Shown here in pieces: positions 47,553 to 56,509 of a stretch of DNA of 64,000 bases. The stretch is taken from contig OY969903.1 of NCBI GenBank assembly GCA_963704405.1, forward strand, positions 1,984,001 through 2,048,000, written 5' to 3'. Within the stretch, counting starts at the first letter, position 1; each line of letters starts with the position of its first letter. The notes under the pieces were generated by a model. That model was given only the letters and a program-made list of their open reading frames with translations, did no database searches and was not told the origin of the DNA. Both the position numbers and the translations under genes were made by a program. Source of the stretch: MFD01213-c1 sp963704405. Lineage in GTDB: Bacteria > Planctomycetota > Phycisphaerae > Tepidisphaerales > Tepidisphaeraceae.

Positions 47553-48275
47553 CTATCCCATCGCCGGTGCAAGCGGATGCATCGCCGGCGTGTCCTTCAA
47601 ATAGCGGCTGACCACCCGCCGCAGGTCCGCCTGGATCGCATTCGGTGACGCCGTGGCGTCGACGGTGATAAATCCTTCTTCTTCCGCAATCAAATCAAAT
47701 TGTTCGGTGATCGCGCTCTGGTACGCCATGAAGCTGTCGTACAGGTCGTCCCCGTAGTTCATGTCCATGCCGCTTTCCCAATAGTTCATTTTGCCCGCCT
47801 GAAGCACGCGCGGAACCAGGTCATGCACCCCAAGCTTGAGGTAAAACACCAGATCGGGGACGACGGCGAATCCATACAGATCGCGCAGCCACTGCTTATC
47901 CGCGCCGCGGACAATTCCCCGGCAGATCGCCGTATACACATACCGGTCCGCCAGGACGATGAAGCCGCTCTTCAGCGCGGGAATAATCTGGTATTCCATC
48001 CGGTCGGCCAGATCGGTCGCATACATCATGCAGTACGTGAGCCGGTTAAGAGAGTGCCCCTGCTTGGCGTCGGTGATCGCCTGGCCCACCAGTTTGCTGC
48101 GCGTCCAGCCGGTTTCCATCACGCCATAGCCTTGCACTTCAAGCCACTGTTTGAGCATGAACGCCTGCGTGGAGCGGCCGCAGCCATCGGTGCCTTCGAC
48201 GACGATCAGCTTGCCCGTCACCGGACCCTGCGAAAAATACGGCATGGCATGTGATAAATACTTCAGCGAATTCAT
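47553..48275 (-). CDS. Thymidylate kinase-like protein with Arg in the P-loop
   Basis: A 240-residue homologue of dTMP kinase. KLIVVEGTDGCGRSTQ holds a P-loop with Arg in place of the usual catalytic Lys (GCGRST instead of GSGKST). The DRY motif is kept (IVLADRYVYTAI), as are later family features (YGFAVVPDLVFYLKLGV, LQAGKMNYWESGMDMNYGDD). Its ATG overlaps the TGA of the preceding kinase gene by four bases, so the two are translationally coupled. The upstream paralogue has a normal P-loop. This copy could be a weakened enzyme or a regulatory partner, e.g. in a heterodimer, but that is inference. An ATG at residue 11 is an alternative start. Confidence 0.8.
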   Translation of the reverse strand: MNSLKYLSHAMPYFSQGPVTGKLIVVEGTDGCGRSTQAFMLKQWLEVQGYGVMETGWTRSKLVGQAITDAKQGHSLNRLTYCMMYATDLADRMEYQIIPALKSGFIVLADRYVYTAICRGIVRGADKQWLRDLYGFAVVPDLVFYLKLGVHDLVPRVLQAGKMNYWESGMDMNYGDDLYDSFMAYQSAITEQFDLIAEEEGFITVDATASPNAIQADLRRVVSRYLKDTPAMHPLAPAMG

Positions 48276-49009
48276 GCCACATTCTCCTGCCTCGCGGGGC
48301 CCTGCGGACGGTCGTGCAGTCTTTCAGGCCGCGCGGCTTCGGGCTCGGCCCATCCATACAGTTGATCCAGCAGCGTGCGCACCGTGTGCTGCTGCTGGCC
48401 GATGCTTTGGCTCGCGTCGATGACGCGCAGGCCATACTCGTGCGTGATGCGCTCGTACTCATCGAGAATGCGGCTCTGAAAAATCTTAAAGCTCGTCACC
48501 TTGTCCGCCGCCAGGTGCAGGTCCATCCCTGCTTCATAGTCCTTAAGCTGCGCGCGTCCGCCGACGATGCGCTGAACGCTGATGTCGATGGGAACTTTGA
48601 AGTAAAGCGCCAGGTCCGGACGCGGCGCAAACTGGTATGCGCGCCGCACCCAGTCCCGATCGCACCCGCGCGCCGCGTCGCGCGCAAAGGCCGTATAGAC
48701 ATACCGATCCGCCAGCACCGTCATCCCCGCCTTCAGCGGCGGCAAAATATTGTGTACCAGCCGATGCGCAAAATCCGTCGCATGCAGCAGCGAAAATGTC
48801 AGCGGCGTCAGGGTCATCTTCTTCTTGCCCTTCTTCGTCACCGTCTTCACCAGCTCCGCACTGTTCCACTCCGTAAAAAAAACCGGCAACCCCTTCGCCT
48901 GAAGATACCGCATCGCCAACTGCAACTGCGTACTCTTCCCCGAACCGTCGATCCCCTCGACAATAATCAACTTCCCAGGAAATTCATGCGGCTTAGTCAA
49001 AGCATCCAT
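48272..49009 (-). CDS. tmk: Thymidylate kinase
   Basis: Phosphorylates dTMP to dTDP for DNA synthesis. The 245 residues carry a canonical P-loop (IIVEGIDGSGKSTQLQLAMR), the DRY motif in VLADRYVYTAFARD, and the substrate region APRPDLALYFKVPIDISVQR. A distinctive LID-side segment, RAQLKDYEAGMDLHLAADKV, is shared in type with the next gene and is unlike enteric Tmk. The tail is Pro/Arg-rich. The frame overlaps the following paralogue by four bases (ATGA). The family is clear, and the narrow substrate is inferred. It is the second gene after ppx/gppA on this strand, but a 100-base inverted repeat separates them. Confidence 0.86.
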   Translation of the reverse strand: MDALTKPHEFPGKLIIVEGIDGSGKSTQLQLAMRYLQAKGLPVFFTEWNSAELVKTVTKKGKKKMTLTPLTFSLLHATDFAHRLVHNILPPLKAGMTVLADRYVYTAFARDAARGCDRDWVRRAYQFAPRPDLALYFKVPIDISVQRIVGGRAQLKDYEAGMDLHLAADKVTSFKIFQSRILDEYERITHEYGLRVIDASQSIGQQQHTVRTLLDQLYGWAEPEAARPERLHDRPQGPARQENVA

Positions 49010-49033
49010 ATTCCAAACCCACAGTCAGGAAGT

Positions 49034-49133
49034 AAGCGCAGATCGCAAAGCGCAGAGCGCAGAACAAAGAACAAAATCAAATCACCCGTCATCCCATCTT
49101 CGTTCTGCGCTCTGCGCTCATCGCTCTGCGCTT
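49034..49133. repeat. Inverted repeat of CGCAGA units
   Basis: Arms of 32 bases (49034-49065 and 49102-49133) match at 28 positions in inverted orientation around a 36-base loop. They are built from CGCAGAGCGCAGA-like units. The repeat fills the gap between ppx/gppA and tmk and could fold strongly in RNA, acting as terminator or processing site. It is related in composition to the CTCTGCG repeats at 57.6, 61.0 and 63.3 kb. Confidence 0.7.
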
Positions 49134-49134
49134 C

Positions 49135-50727
49135 TTATTTCTCCGCTTCCCGAAAACTAATGCTCCGTCCGAACGTTTCGGCGAACAAATCCATCTTCCT
49201 TCGTCCTCCCCATATCTCCAGTTCGGCATCGCCGCGGGCCTTGATTACCACATCTATTTTTCGGCGATGAATTGAGCAGGAGATTGATGATACGACCGTG
49301 CAATGGCTCCGATCCAGGCCGTCCGATATTCGCAGCAGCGCGGCCCCCACACGCACGATTTTCCTGCTGCGACCGGAAAGCGCCCCGAAATATTCGTGTT
49401 TGGCGCTCGGTTTGGCCTTGCGGTGATAGCGGACAATATTGGCCACGATGCCCACTTCTTCCGGCGCAAACCCTTTAAGCTTCCCATGCTGAATCAGGTA
49501 CATGCCGTGCTTATGGTGCCTGTCGCGCGAGATGTGCCAGCCGATGTCGTGCAGCAACGCCGCGTACTCGATCAGCTCCCGTGCCTTCCTGTTCAATCCG
49601 TGCAAGGGTTTGAGCTGATCAAAAAGCTGCATGCAGATGCGCGCGACCTGCTCGCTGTGCGATTGGTTCCAGTCGCAGCGCCGGGCAAGGTCCAGCACGC
49701 CGCGGCGGCGGGGGTCCGGAACCTCCCGGCGAATCGACAGCTCCGGCAGATGCCGCGAGAGATAATCCACCAGGATGCCTTCCCGCAAAGCCGACTTGCA
49801 AACAGTCATCCGCTCGAGGTTCAGCCGCCGAAAAAGCTCGTTCACCAGCAGCGCGCCTGCGATGATCTGGTCCTTGCGCTGGTCGTCCAGTCCCTTGTAT
49901 TCCGCCCGGTCCTTGGTGCGGCTTTCCAGCAGTCGGCTCACCAGCTTATTCAATGGCTCTCGCTCGATGACCCCTTCGTGCGATCCATACAGCGCCGCGC
50001 ACATCGCCGCCAGATTCTCCAGCGTGCCGCTGGTCGCCAGCGCGTCCACCGGTTTGAACGCCAGGATATTCTCGCACAGCGGTGTCAGTTCGCGGTCATA
50101 CGCCGCCAGGAGCGATTTGAGATCAGGCCCGTCAATCGGATCGGATTTGACGTACTTCGCCGTCATCCGCGTCGCGCCCAGCTTGCGGCTCTCCAGCAGC
50201 AGCGGCCGGGTCTTGTCCGCGACGATGAACTCCACACTCCCGCCGCCGATATCAATCATGAACGTCGGTGAGCTTTTGAGCTCAACCGCATGCCGAACGC
50301 CCAAATAAATAAGCCGCGCTTCGTCCCGGGCGCTCACCACGCGAATATTCATCCCCAACTCGCGGCGGACGCGCTCCAGGAAGTCGCCCCCATTCTCTGC
50401 CTCGCGGACAGCAGAGGTGGCGACGGCCAATATCTTTTCGCACTGCCGGCGCTGCGCCGCTTCCTGGAATCGGCGCAGGGTGGCAATGGCGCGATCCATC
50501 GCTTCAACGCTGAGCCGGCGCGAAGGGAAGCTGATGCGGCCAAGACCGACCATCTCCTTCATCCGCCAAAGCGTTGTGATCGCCCCATCCGGGTCCGCCT
50601 GGGCGATCACCATGTGAAGGCTGTTGGACCCGACATCGATGGCCGCCACGCGGAATTCACCGCGTGCGCTGGGCAGGCTGGTGGGCGTTCGCCGCGACGG
50701 GGAGCGTGTGTTTTTGTCGGTCTGCAT
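49135..50727 (-). CDS. Ppx/GppA-family phosphatase with HD domain
   Basis: A 530-residue enzyme of the exopolyphosphatase / guanosine pentaphosphate phosphatase family, which handles polyphosphate or pppGpp in the stringent response. The N-terminal actin-like fold has the phosphate loops AAIDVGSNSLHMVIAQ, VATSAVREAENG, FMIDIGGGSVEF and ATSGTLENLAAM. The C-terminal half carries an HD-type domain (HSEQVARICMQLFDQL, ALLHDIGWHISRDRHHKHGM). That two-part layout is typical of longer Ppx/GppA proteins. Which substrate it prefers cannot be told from sequence. The first 25 residues are Arg/Ser-rich and probably disordered. Confidence 0.92.
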   Translation of the reverse strand: MQTDKNTRSPSRRTPTSLPSARGEFRVAAIDVGSNSLHMVIAQADPDGAITTLWRMKEMVGLGRISFPSRRLSVEAMDRAIATLRRFQEAAQRRQCEKILAVATSAVREAENGGDFLERVRRELGMNIRVVSARDEARLIYLGVRHAVELKSSPTFMIDIGGGSVEFIVADKTRPLLLESRKLGATRMTAKYVKSDPIDGPDLKSLLAAYDRELTPLCENILAFKPVDALATSGTLENLAAMCAALYGSHEGVIEREPLNKLVSRLLESRTKDRAEYKGLDDQRKDQIIAGALLVNELFRRLNLERMTVCKSALREGILVDYLSRHLPELSIRREVPDPRRRGVLDLARRCDWNQSHSEQVARICMQLFDQLKPLHGLNRKARELIEYAALLHDIGWHISRDRHHKHGMYLIQHGKLKGFAPEEVGIVANIVRYHRKAKPSAKHEYFGALSGRSRKIVRVGAALLRISDGLDRSHCTVVSSISCSIHRRKIDVVIKARGDAELEIWGGRRKMDLFAETFGRSISFREAEK

Positions 50728-50848
50728 GGGAATGCGAAATATTCGAGTTCCATTACGGCTCGATGAGCGCCGGTAAAAATAGCACCAGGGAGTTTACCCT
50801 CTTATCGGTTCCAGCGAACCTGATCCTAAGAAGATAGGAAGGGCAGAA

Positions 50849-51028
50849 ATGCAACAAATGAATCAAAATACAGCACTTTTTGAAGAATTATCAAAAAATT
50901 GCTTTGATGGAATCGGTTGCCCGCAGATTAAAAACAGCACAGGTATCTCCTGTGTTTCCAACGTTGCCGATCAAAGCCAAACGCCCCGACTGCTTGTTCC
51001 GCTCGTTATGTTAGGCCGTCGCAGGTAA
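50849..51028 (+). CDS. Hypothetical 59-residue protein upstream of glycosyltransferase
   Basis: An open frame from the ATG at 50849 to the TAA at 51026-51028, preceded by AGGAAGG at a good distance. The product (starting MQQMNQNTALFEEL) has four cysteines and a Leu/Val-rich tail ending in three Arg. Base composition is more A/T-rich than in neighbours. A seven-bp hairpin (GCACAGG with CCTGTGT) lies inside it. The stop is nine bases before the GTG of the glycosyltransferase gene, in the same frame, so it could be a leader peptide, a separate small gene or a chance frame. No family is recognised. Confidence 0.35.
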   Translation: MQQMNQNTALFEELSKNCFDGIGCPQIKNSTGISCVSNVADQSQTPRLLVPLVMLGRRR

Positions 51029-51037
51029 ATTTAGCCT

Positions 51038-52117
51038 GTGGCATCGCGCGGCATCCTCCTGCTGATTACGGATTTGGAAATTGGCGGCACTCCTACCGTG
51101 GTGCGCGAATTGGCTATTCGCTTGCAAACGCTGGTGTCCGATGTGCGAATAGAAGCTGCCTGTCTCAGCGCGGCGGGGCCGGTGGCGCGCGAAATTGAGG
51201 CGGCAGGAATTCATGTGACCGCACTGAATGCGCTCGGTGTAAGTGATTTTCGCATTCTGCCCCGGTTCATTCACCTGGTCCGTGCCCGCGGCTTTGACAC
51301 GGTCTTTAGCTTTCTCCTGCATGCCAACGCGGTTGCAGCCGCGGCGTCGATATGGCTTGGCGATGTCCGCTGGGTTCAATCGATCCAGACCACCCAACCT
51401 TGGCCGCGCTGGCATTGGATGGTTCAGCGTCTCGCCCATCGCGCCGCCGACTGTGTTGTTGTCCCGTCACAAAGCGTGTCCGATGCTGCCGTCGCCTGGT
51501 CGAACGTGCCGGAAGAAAAAATTGTCATCATCCCAAACGCCGTCGATCCATCCGGCTTCGTGCCCAACAAAACAGTTGCGGCCGTCTCGATCGCACATCC
51601 GTTTCCAATCACATTTATCGGCCGCCTCGATCCCATCAAAAATGTGCCAACGTTGATCGAGGCCGTTGCGCTTCTGCGCGGCCTCGTGCATCTGCATGTG
51701 TGGGGACTGGGAACAGATCGGCCGCGCATCGAGGCGGCAATCCGCAGGCATCAGGCGTCGCAGTGGGTAACCATGCACGGAGCCGCAGCAGGACCGATGC
51801 AGGCGCTGTCGGAAAGTGGGATGCTCGTCCTGCCCAGTTTGGCCGAAGGCTTTGGATTGGTGTTGATCGAAGCAATGGCGGCGGGTGTCCCTGTCGTCGC
51901 AACCGATGTTGCAGGAATTCGGGATGTGGTGCGGCATGAGCAAACCGGCCTGCTTGTGCCCAGCTCAAATGCAGCGGCGCTCGCTGCGGCCATTCAACGA
52001 TTGGCCCAGGATCGCGCCCTTCGCCAAAGGCTCATAGCGGCGGGGGGGCAGGATGTCCGTCGGCGATTCACCTGGGATGCCGTGCTGCCGCAGTATCGGA
52101 GTGTGCTGCGGATTTGA
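51038..52117 (+). CDS. Glycosyltransferase family 4
   Basis: A 359-residue GT-B fold retaining glycosyltransferase. The N-terminal acceptor domain begins ILLLITDLEIGGTPTVVREL. The C-terminal domain has ITFIGRLDPIKNVPTLIEAV, GLGTDRPRIEAAI and the nucleotide-sugar motif EGFGLVLIEAMAAGVPVVAT with the E-x7-E pair. Such enzymes build LPS, capsule or exopolysaccharide, and the nearby LpxL and O-antigen ligase genes point to envelope glycans. The start is GTG at 51038, with AGGT about a dozen bases upstream. Sugar donor and acceptor are unknown. Confidence 0.9.
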   Translation: MASRGILLLITDLEIGGTPTVVRELAIRLQTLVSDVRIEAACLSAAGPVAREIEAAGIHVTALNALGVSDFRILPRFIHLVRARGFDTVFSFLLHANAVAAAASIWLGDVRWVQSIQTTQPWPRWHWMVQRLAHRAADCVVVPSQSVSDAAVAWSNVPEEKIVIIPNAVDPSGFVPNKTVAAVSIAHPFPITFIGRLDPIKNVPTLIEAVALLRGLVHLHVWGLGTDRPRIEAAIRRHQASQWVTMHGAAAGPMQALSESGMLVLPSLAEGFGLVLIEAMAAGVPVVATDVAGIRDVVRHEQTGLLVPSSNAAALAAAIQRLAQDRALRQRLIAAGGQDVRRRFTWDAVLPQYRSVLRI

Positions 52118-52206
52118 TCTTTACAGGTGGATGACCATTGATGCACGCAGCATTTTTCTCAATGCTCAGATGAATGTGATATGACAAATGCTTCAGGGAA
52201 ATCCAA

Positions 52207-52929
52207 TTGAGCAGCCCCGATCCCACAACCTCTTCCGCCATGCCGCCCCCGGTGATCAGCTATGAAACCAGCGCGAGCGAGGTTGTTCCCGCTTCCCGCC
52301 CTTCATGGATTTACTGGGTCGGCGCCGTTTATCTGTTGCTGCTCGGCGTGCTGCTCACACTGCCCATGTGGTCCGTCTGGCTGTTCGATGCACACGAAGT
52401 CTTTCCGCAGGCAGTGATGATCGACGTTTGTCTGGCGGCGGCAGGGCTCTCTTTGATGATCGTTCCTGTCCGCGTGGTTCGCCGCCGGCCTATTGTGCGG
52501 CGGACACTTTGGCTTCCGATCATCGTCTCCGGATTGCTCGCCGCGCTCCTTGTTGCGAGCGGTGGATTTGCGCTGGCCGAGTGGATGCACGGCCAGGGCG
52601 ACGAAGCGGTTTGGGCCATCCTGGCGGCCAGTGCGGTCGTGTGGATCGGATGGACCGTTGTGTTTGCAATGATCGCGCTATCCGCCAATCCCCAAAGCAT
52701 CGGTCTGATGCTCCATCGGCGGCTCATTGTTGGAAGCGTGCTGGAACTCCTCATAGCCGTCCCCGCCCATTTGGTCGTCCGCCGCCGTTCGGAATGCTGC
52801 GCAGGATTCGCCACGGGCCTCGGAATCTGTGCAGGCGTGGCCGTGATGATTCTCGCCTTCGGGCCTAGCGTTTTCCTGTTGTTCTACCAACGGGGCAAGC
52901 GGTATCGAACCGCGCGGGGAAGTGGATAG
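52207..52929 (+). CDS. Integral membrane protein, unknown
   Basis: A 240-residue protein from the TTG at 52207 (CAGGG at a suitable distance). After a Ser/Pro-rich N-terminus of about 34 residues, six hydrophobic helices can be seen. The first is IYWVGAVYLLLLGVLLTLPM, and further ones lie near residues 72-90, 103-125, 135-160, 170-190 and 205-228. The loop RRRSECCAG before the last helix has two adjacent cysteines. No family is recognised. It is convergent with lpxL, and the stops lie 43 bases apart. Confidence 0.6.
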   Translation: MSSPDPTTSSAMPPPVISYETSASEVVPASRPSWIYWVGAVYLLLLGVLLTLPMWSVWLFDAHEVFPQAVMIDVCLAAAGLSLMIVPVRVVRRRPIVRRTLWLPIIVSGLLAALLVASGGFALAEWMHGQGDEAVWAILAASAVVWIGWTVVFAMIALSANPQSIGLMLHRRLIVGSVLELLIAVPAHLVVRRRSECCAGFATGLGICAGVAVMILAFGPSVFLLFYQRGKRYRTARGSG

Positions 52930-52972
52930 AGTCGGCGCATTTCTTGATCCCCGCTTTCCCCGCTCCCCACGA

Positions 52973-53902
52973 TCAATCAAACGTCTCCGCCGCCTCCCCT
53001 TTGGGGCGCGTTTTCCATCGGCGATGCACCCACAGATATTGCCCCGGGTCTTTGCGGACGAAATCTTCGATCGCTTTTGTATAGCGCTGGGTGATATAGC
53101 GGAGCGGGTCGTCTTCATTTTGCCAGTCTTGCGGCCGGATGATGTCCTGAGCGCCAACGACAAACCGGAACTGATCGTCAATTCGCCGGGCATATCCGAT
53201 GACGATGGGCACCTTGTATTCCATCGCCAGCAGCCCGATGGATTTGTACGTGCTCGCTTTGCGGCCAAAGAAATCGACGAAGATGCCTTTGCTGCCGGCG
53301 TTCTGGTCCGCGATGAATCCAACCGCGCCGCCGTGCGCCAGGACGGTGATGACTTCTTCAGTCGCCCCTTTCTTGGCGATGATTTTCTGGCCCTTCTTTT
53401 CGCGCACGCCCAGCATCCACTGGTTGACATATGGGTTATCCAGCGGGCGGGCGATGCTGGTGGTGTTGAACCCCATCGTTGCCAGCACATACCCCAGGAT
53501 TTCCCAGTTGCCAAAGTGGCCGGTGAGCATGATGAGGCCCTGGTCGCGCTGGAGCAGAAGCTCGAGCACCTCGCGAAAGTTTTCCAGTTCGCAGTAGCTC
53601 GCCCAGGTGTCGATATGGACCAGCCGCGTGGTGAAGAGCACTTCGATGAACAGCATGAACAACTGCTGCATGCTGTGCTCCGCGATCCGCTCGCGCTGCC
53701 GCTCCGGCATCTCTGGAAAGCTGCGCCGAAGGTTCCCCATCGCCCGCTCGCGATGCTTTCGGTCAAACCGGAACATGAGCGTCCCCAGCAGCCTGGCCGA
53801 CCGCAGATTAGCCGACACGGGAAAGCTGTGCAGCAGCATCGAAACAATGCGCAAGCCGATATATTGCGACAGATCAATCAGCTTATGACGCGGTTTGGCC
53901 AT
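52973..53902 (-). CDS. Lipid A acyltransferase, LpxL/HtrB family
   Basis: Transfers a secondary acyl chain to the lipid A precursor at the inner membrane. It has 309 residues, close to the family norm. The catalytic H-x4-E motif is GHFGNWE (His129, Glu134). RERAMGNLRRSFPEMPERQR, IARPLDNPYVNQWM, VGFIADQNAGSKGIFVDFFG and YLWVHRRWKTRP are all family features. The two last motifs shape the active site. Together with lpxI and the O-antigen ligase it supports production of acylated LPS. The choice between LpxL-, LpxM- and LpxP-like activity is not possible. Confidence 0.92.
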   Translation of the reverse strand: MAKPRHKLIDLSQYIGLRIVSMLLHSFPVSANLRSARLLGTLMFRFDRKHRERAMGNLRRSFPEMPERQRERIAEHSMQQLFMLFIEVLFTTRLVHIDTWASYCELENFREVLELLLQRDQGLIMLTGHFGNWEILGYVLATMGFNTTSIARPLDNPYVNQWMLGVREKKGQKIIAKKGATEEVITVLAHGGAVGFIADQNAGSKGIFVDFFGRKASTYKSIGLLAMEYKVPIVIGYARRIDDQFRFVVGAQDIIRPQDWQNEDDPLRYITQRYTKAIEDFVRKDPGQYLWVHRRWKTRPKGEAAETFD

Positions 53903-54001
53903 GGGGTGCGGATGATAGCGGCTGCGTACATCAGAAAGTAGAGAGGACAGAGTGCAGAGTAACTAATGAATAGTGGACCGCGATCGATTCGAGGCGATCC
54001 G

Positions 54002-56387
54002 CTATCTCCCGTCTGCTCTCCCCTTGTCTGCATCGATTCGTCGCTGGATGGCTGCGATTTCTTCGGCGCTCAGCCGCTTGGGTTCGTCGGGCGGCAAAAG
54101 GCTGTTGTACCTCAGTGCCAGTTCATATTGCGCTTGTGCGCGCTGATGCTCGCCGAATCGATCCAGGGCCTCGCCAAATTGACGGTGGAGGGCTACATCA
54201 TTTGGATTAAGCCGCAGGATGGCCTCGAAATCTTTCTCGACCAGTGCGGCATCTGGGGAAGGTTTCCGCAGTTCCACATTCGCCTGATCCAGGTACGCCG
54301 CAATCATCATGGGATTGAGCCGGATGGTCCTGGCGATCATGTCCTCCGCATCCTGCAGATGGCCCGACCCAAGCAAATATCGCGACAGATCGAACGCATA
54401 ATCAGCGTTATACGGGATATGATCCAGCGCAAACCTCATGCTGTCCGCGGCCTGCTGATAATGCGCCGCCTGCTGCCGCCCGTCATTCTCCGGCGCCGAA
54501 CGAACAAATTCCCCCGCCTCAAACGCGGCCTGCTCGCCTTCAATCACTGGTATGCCAAACACCACCACTGCCGCCGCCATGCCGCCGATCGCCGCGATCG
54601 CTCCCGCAATCGCAATCGCTCCGCTGCCCCGGCGCGATTCCCTCGCCGGCGCAACCCCAAGCACCGACCCCGCCACCATCAGAAACACAAACATCGGTCC
54701 TGCTTCAAACAGCGAAAAATCGATCAGGTTATGAATCAGGAACAATCCCATCGCGATCATCATGCAATAGATCAGCCATGGCGCCGGCCGGCCATCGAGT
54801 TCGCGCTTGTGAGGGGAGATCATCGCGCCCGCGATCGTCCCAAGCAGAAGCGCCAGCAGGTACAGGACGCGCCGAAGCATTTCCAGCGTCACATCCGCCG
54901 CCGACTGGGAGAAATCCACATTCACCAGGATCGTCAGCATGATCCCTGCGATGCAGATCATTGCGGCCGTGACGACGGTTTCGCCCAGTTCATTTGAATC
55001 CCGATCGGCCGATGAAATCACCGGCGCGTTCCGCATTTTACTGCCCGTTGCTTCGGCCGCCGCCGCGGCGTCATCAGTCGGCCGCGTCATTTCCCACCAC
55101 ATCCGCAGCAGCCACGCCACAACCAGGCCGCCGCCTGTGATCCCCAGCTCCGCAAAAAAACGGATCAAAAAATTATGCGGGTCTTTAATTTCCTCCGAAG
55201 CCTCCGGCAGCCGCGCGGCCATGTAGTGCAATCCAAAATTGCTCCACCCCACCCCCAGCAGCGGATGCGCCAAAAACACCCGCACCGAAGCCACCCAGTA
55301 TTTCCAGCGGAAATCCAAACTATTGCTGAAGTGGCCGGGAAAAAGTCCACCGTGATAAAGCCCATGTCCCGCGACGGCGATCATCCCGCCAAAGCACGCC
55401 GCCACGCCCAGCCAGTAAAATGCCACCGAATGCCGCTTCAATCGCGGCCGAAGCATCGCAACCGCCACCAGCATCCCCACACCCAGAACCGGCGTCGCCC
55501 CCGCCGTTTTGCTGCGCGCCAGATAAATAATCCATGCCGCGCCCGCCGCTGCAATCACCGCCAGCAGGATCGCCGCCGCTCCTTCTTTATCTTTGATCCG
55601 CTGAATGCCGATCCCCGCCGCCACCGCGAACAGCATCACCCCCACCGCGGCGAACGTATTGGCCGAATTAAAAAATGACGGGATCTCCCCGCTCACCACC
55701 TTATGTTCAAACTGCGTCGCCGCAAATGATCCCGCCCGCCAGTTGTGTTCCTTCAGAATCTGATCTTTGTGCTCGTTCCAATAGCGCGTGTTCTCCGGAA
55801 CATCGATCAGGCAATAAATGGTGGATTGTGCCACGAGCGTCAGCAGCAACCCAAAACAAATCGCCGCCACCAGCCGCAGCCGGTCCCAGCTCCGCACCAG
55901 TTGCGACGCGGCCCAAAGCAAACAAAATCCCGCCAGCAGATGCGCCCCAGTAATTACCGAAATAAATGTATCCGCCGCCCACCCGCAGCTCGCCACCGCA
56001 AGTGCCGCCACCGCCAGCATCGGCAGATAACTCCAACGCCACGTCAACGTATATGACCGATCCATCGCGCCGGCCCAGCACCAAAATCGCCGGCACGACC
56101 GCCAGCAAATCCAAAACCACCCCGGACGCCGCCCCCGCCCCGTGCGAAATCGCCGTGCCGCCGGGAACCGCATCCCACGGATCGCGCAAAACTTCGACAG
56201 TTGTCAGCCGGGTGATGACGACCGCCATGAGCAGCACAAACGCAAACCGCGTCACCCGCCGCCAGGGTGAAGCAACAGCCTCAATCGACTTCGAAATTTC
56301 AACCCGCCGTCGGCGTGAGTCTCGGTTCATGGTCTCCGCGAATGACATCAGCGCATCTTCCCACAAGCTGTCTTTGCGCATCCCCAT
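54002..56387 (-). CDS. O-antigen ligase (Wzy_C) protein with C-terminal TPR region, frameshifted
   Basis: A polytopic membrane protein, about 795 residues when read across one extra base near 56068-56075. The N-terminal part (start near 56387, alternative 56381) gives SPWRRVTRFAFVLLMAVVIT and LDLLAVVPAILVLG. After the shift follow AMDRSYTLTWRWSYLPMLAV and many helices. The ligase signature is SLDFRWKYWVASVRVFLAHP, LLGVGWSNFGLHYMAARLPE and IKDPHNFLIRFFAELGI. The last 170 residues form TPR-like helices (FALDHIPYNADYAFDLSRYL, LNPNDVALHRQFGEALDRFG). It may ligate O-antigen to lipid A-core or polymerise another glycan. Confidence 0.85.
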
Positions 56388-56509
56388 TTTAATCGATGCT
56401 GGAACGAGAACATAGCACGACCGCCAACACGCCGCCCTCACCCGGTCCTCCCGCAATCCGCCGGAGGCAAGCCCAATGCGCCGCCCGCGCAACTTTCGCC
56501 ATGCGCCGG

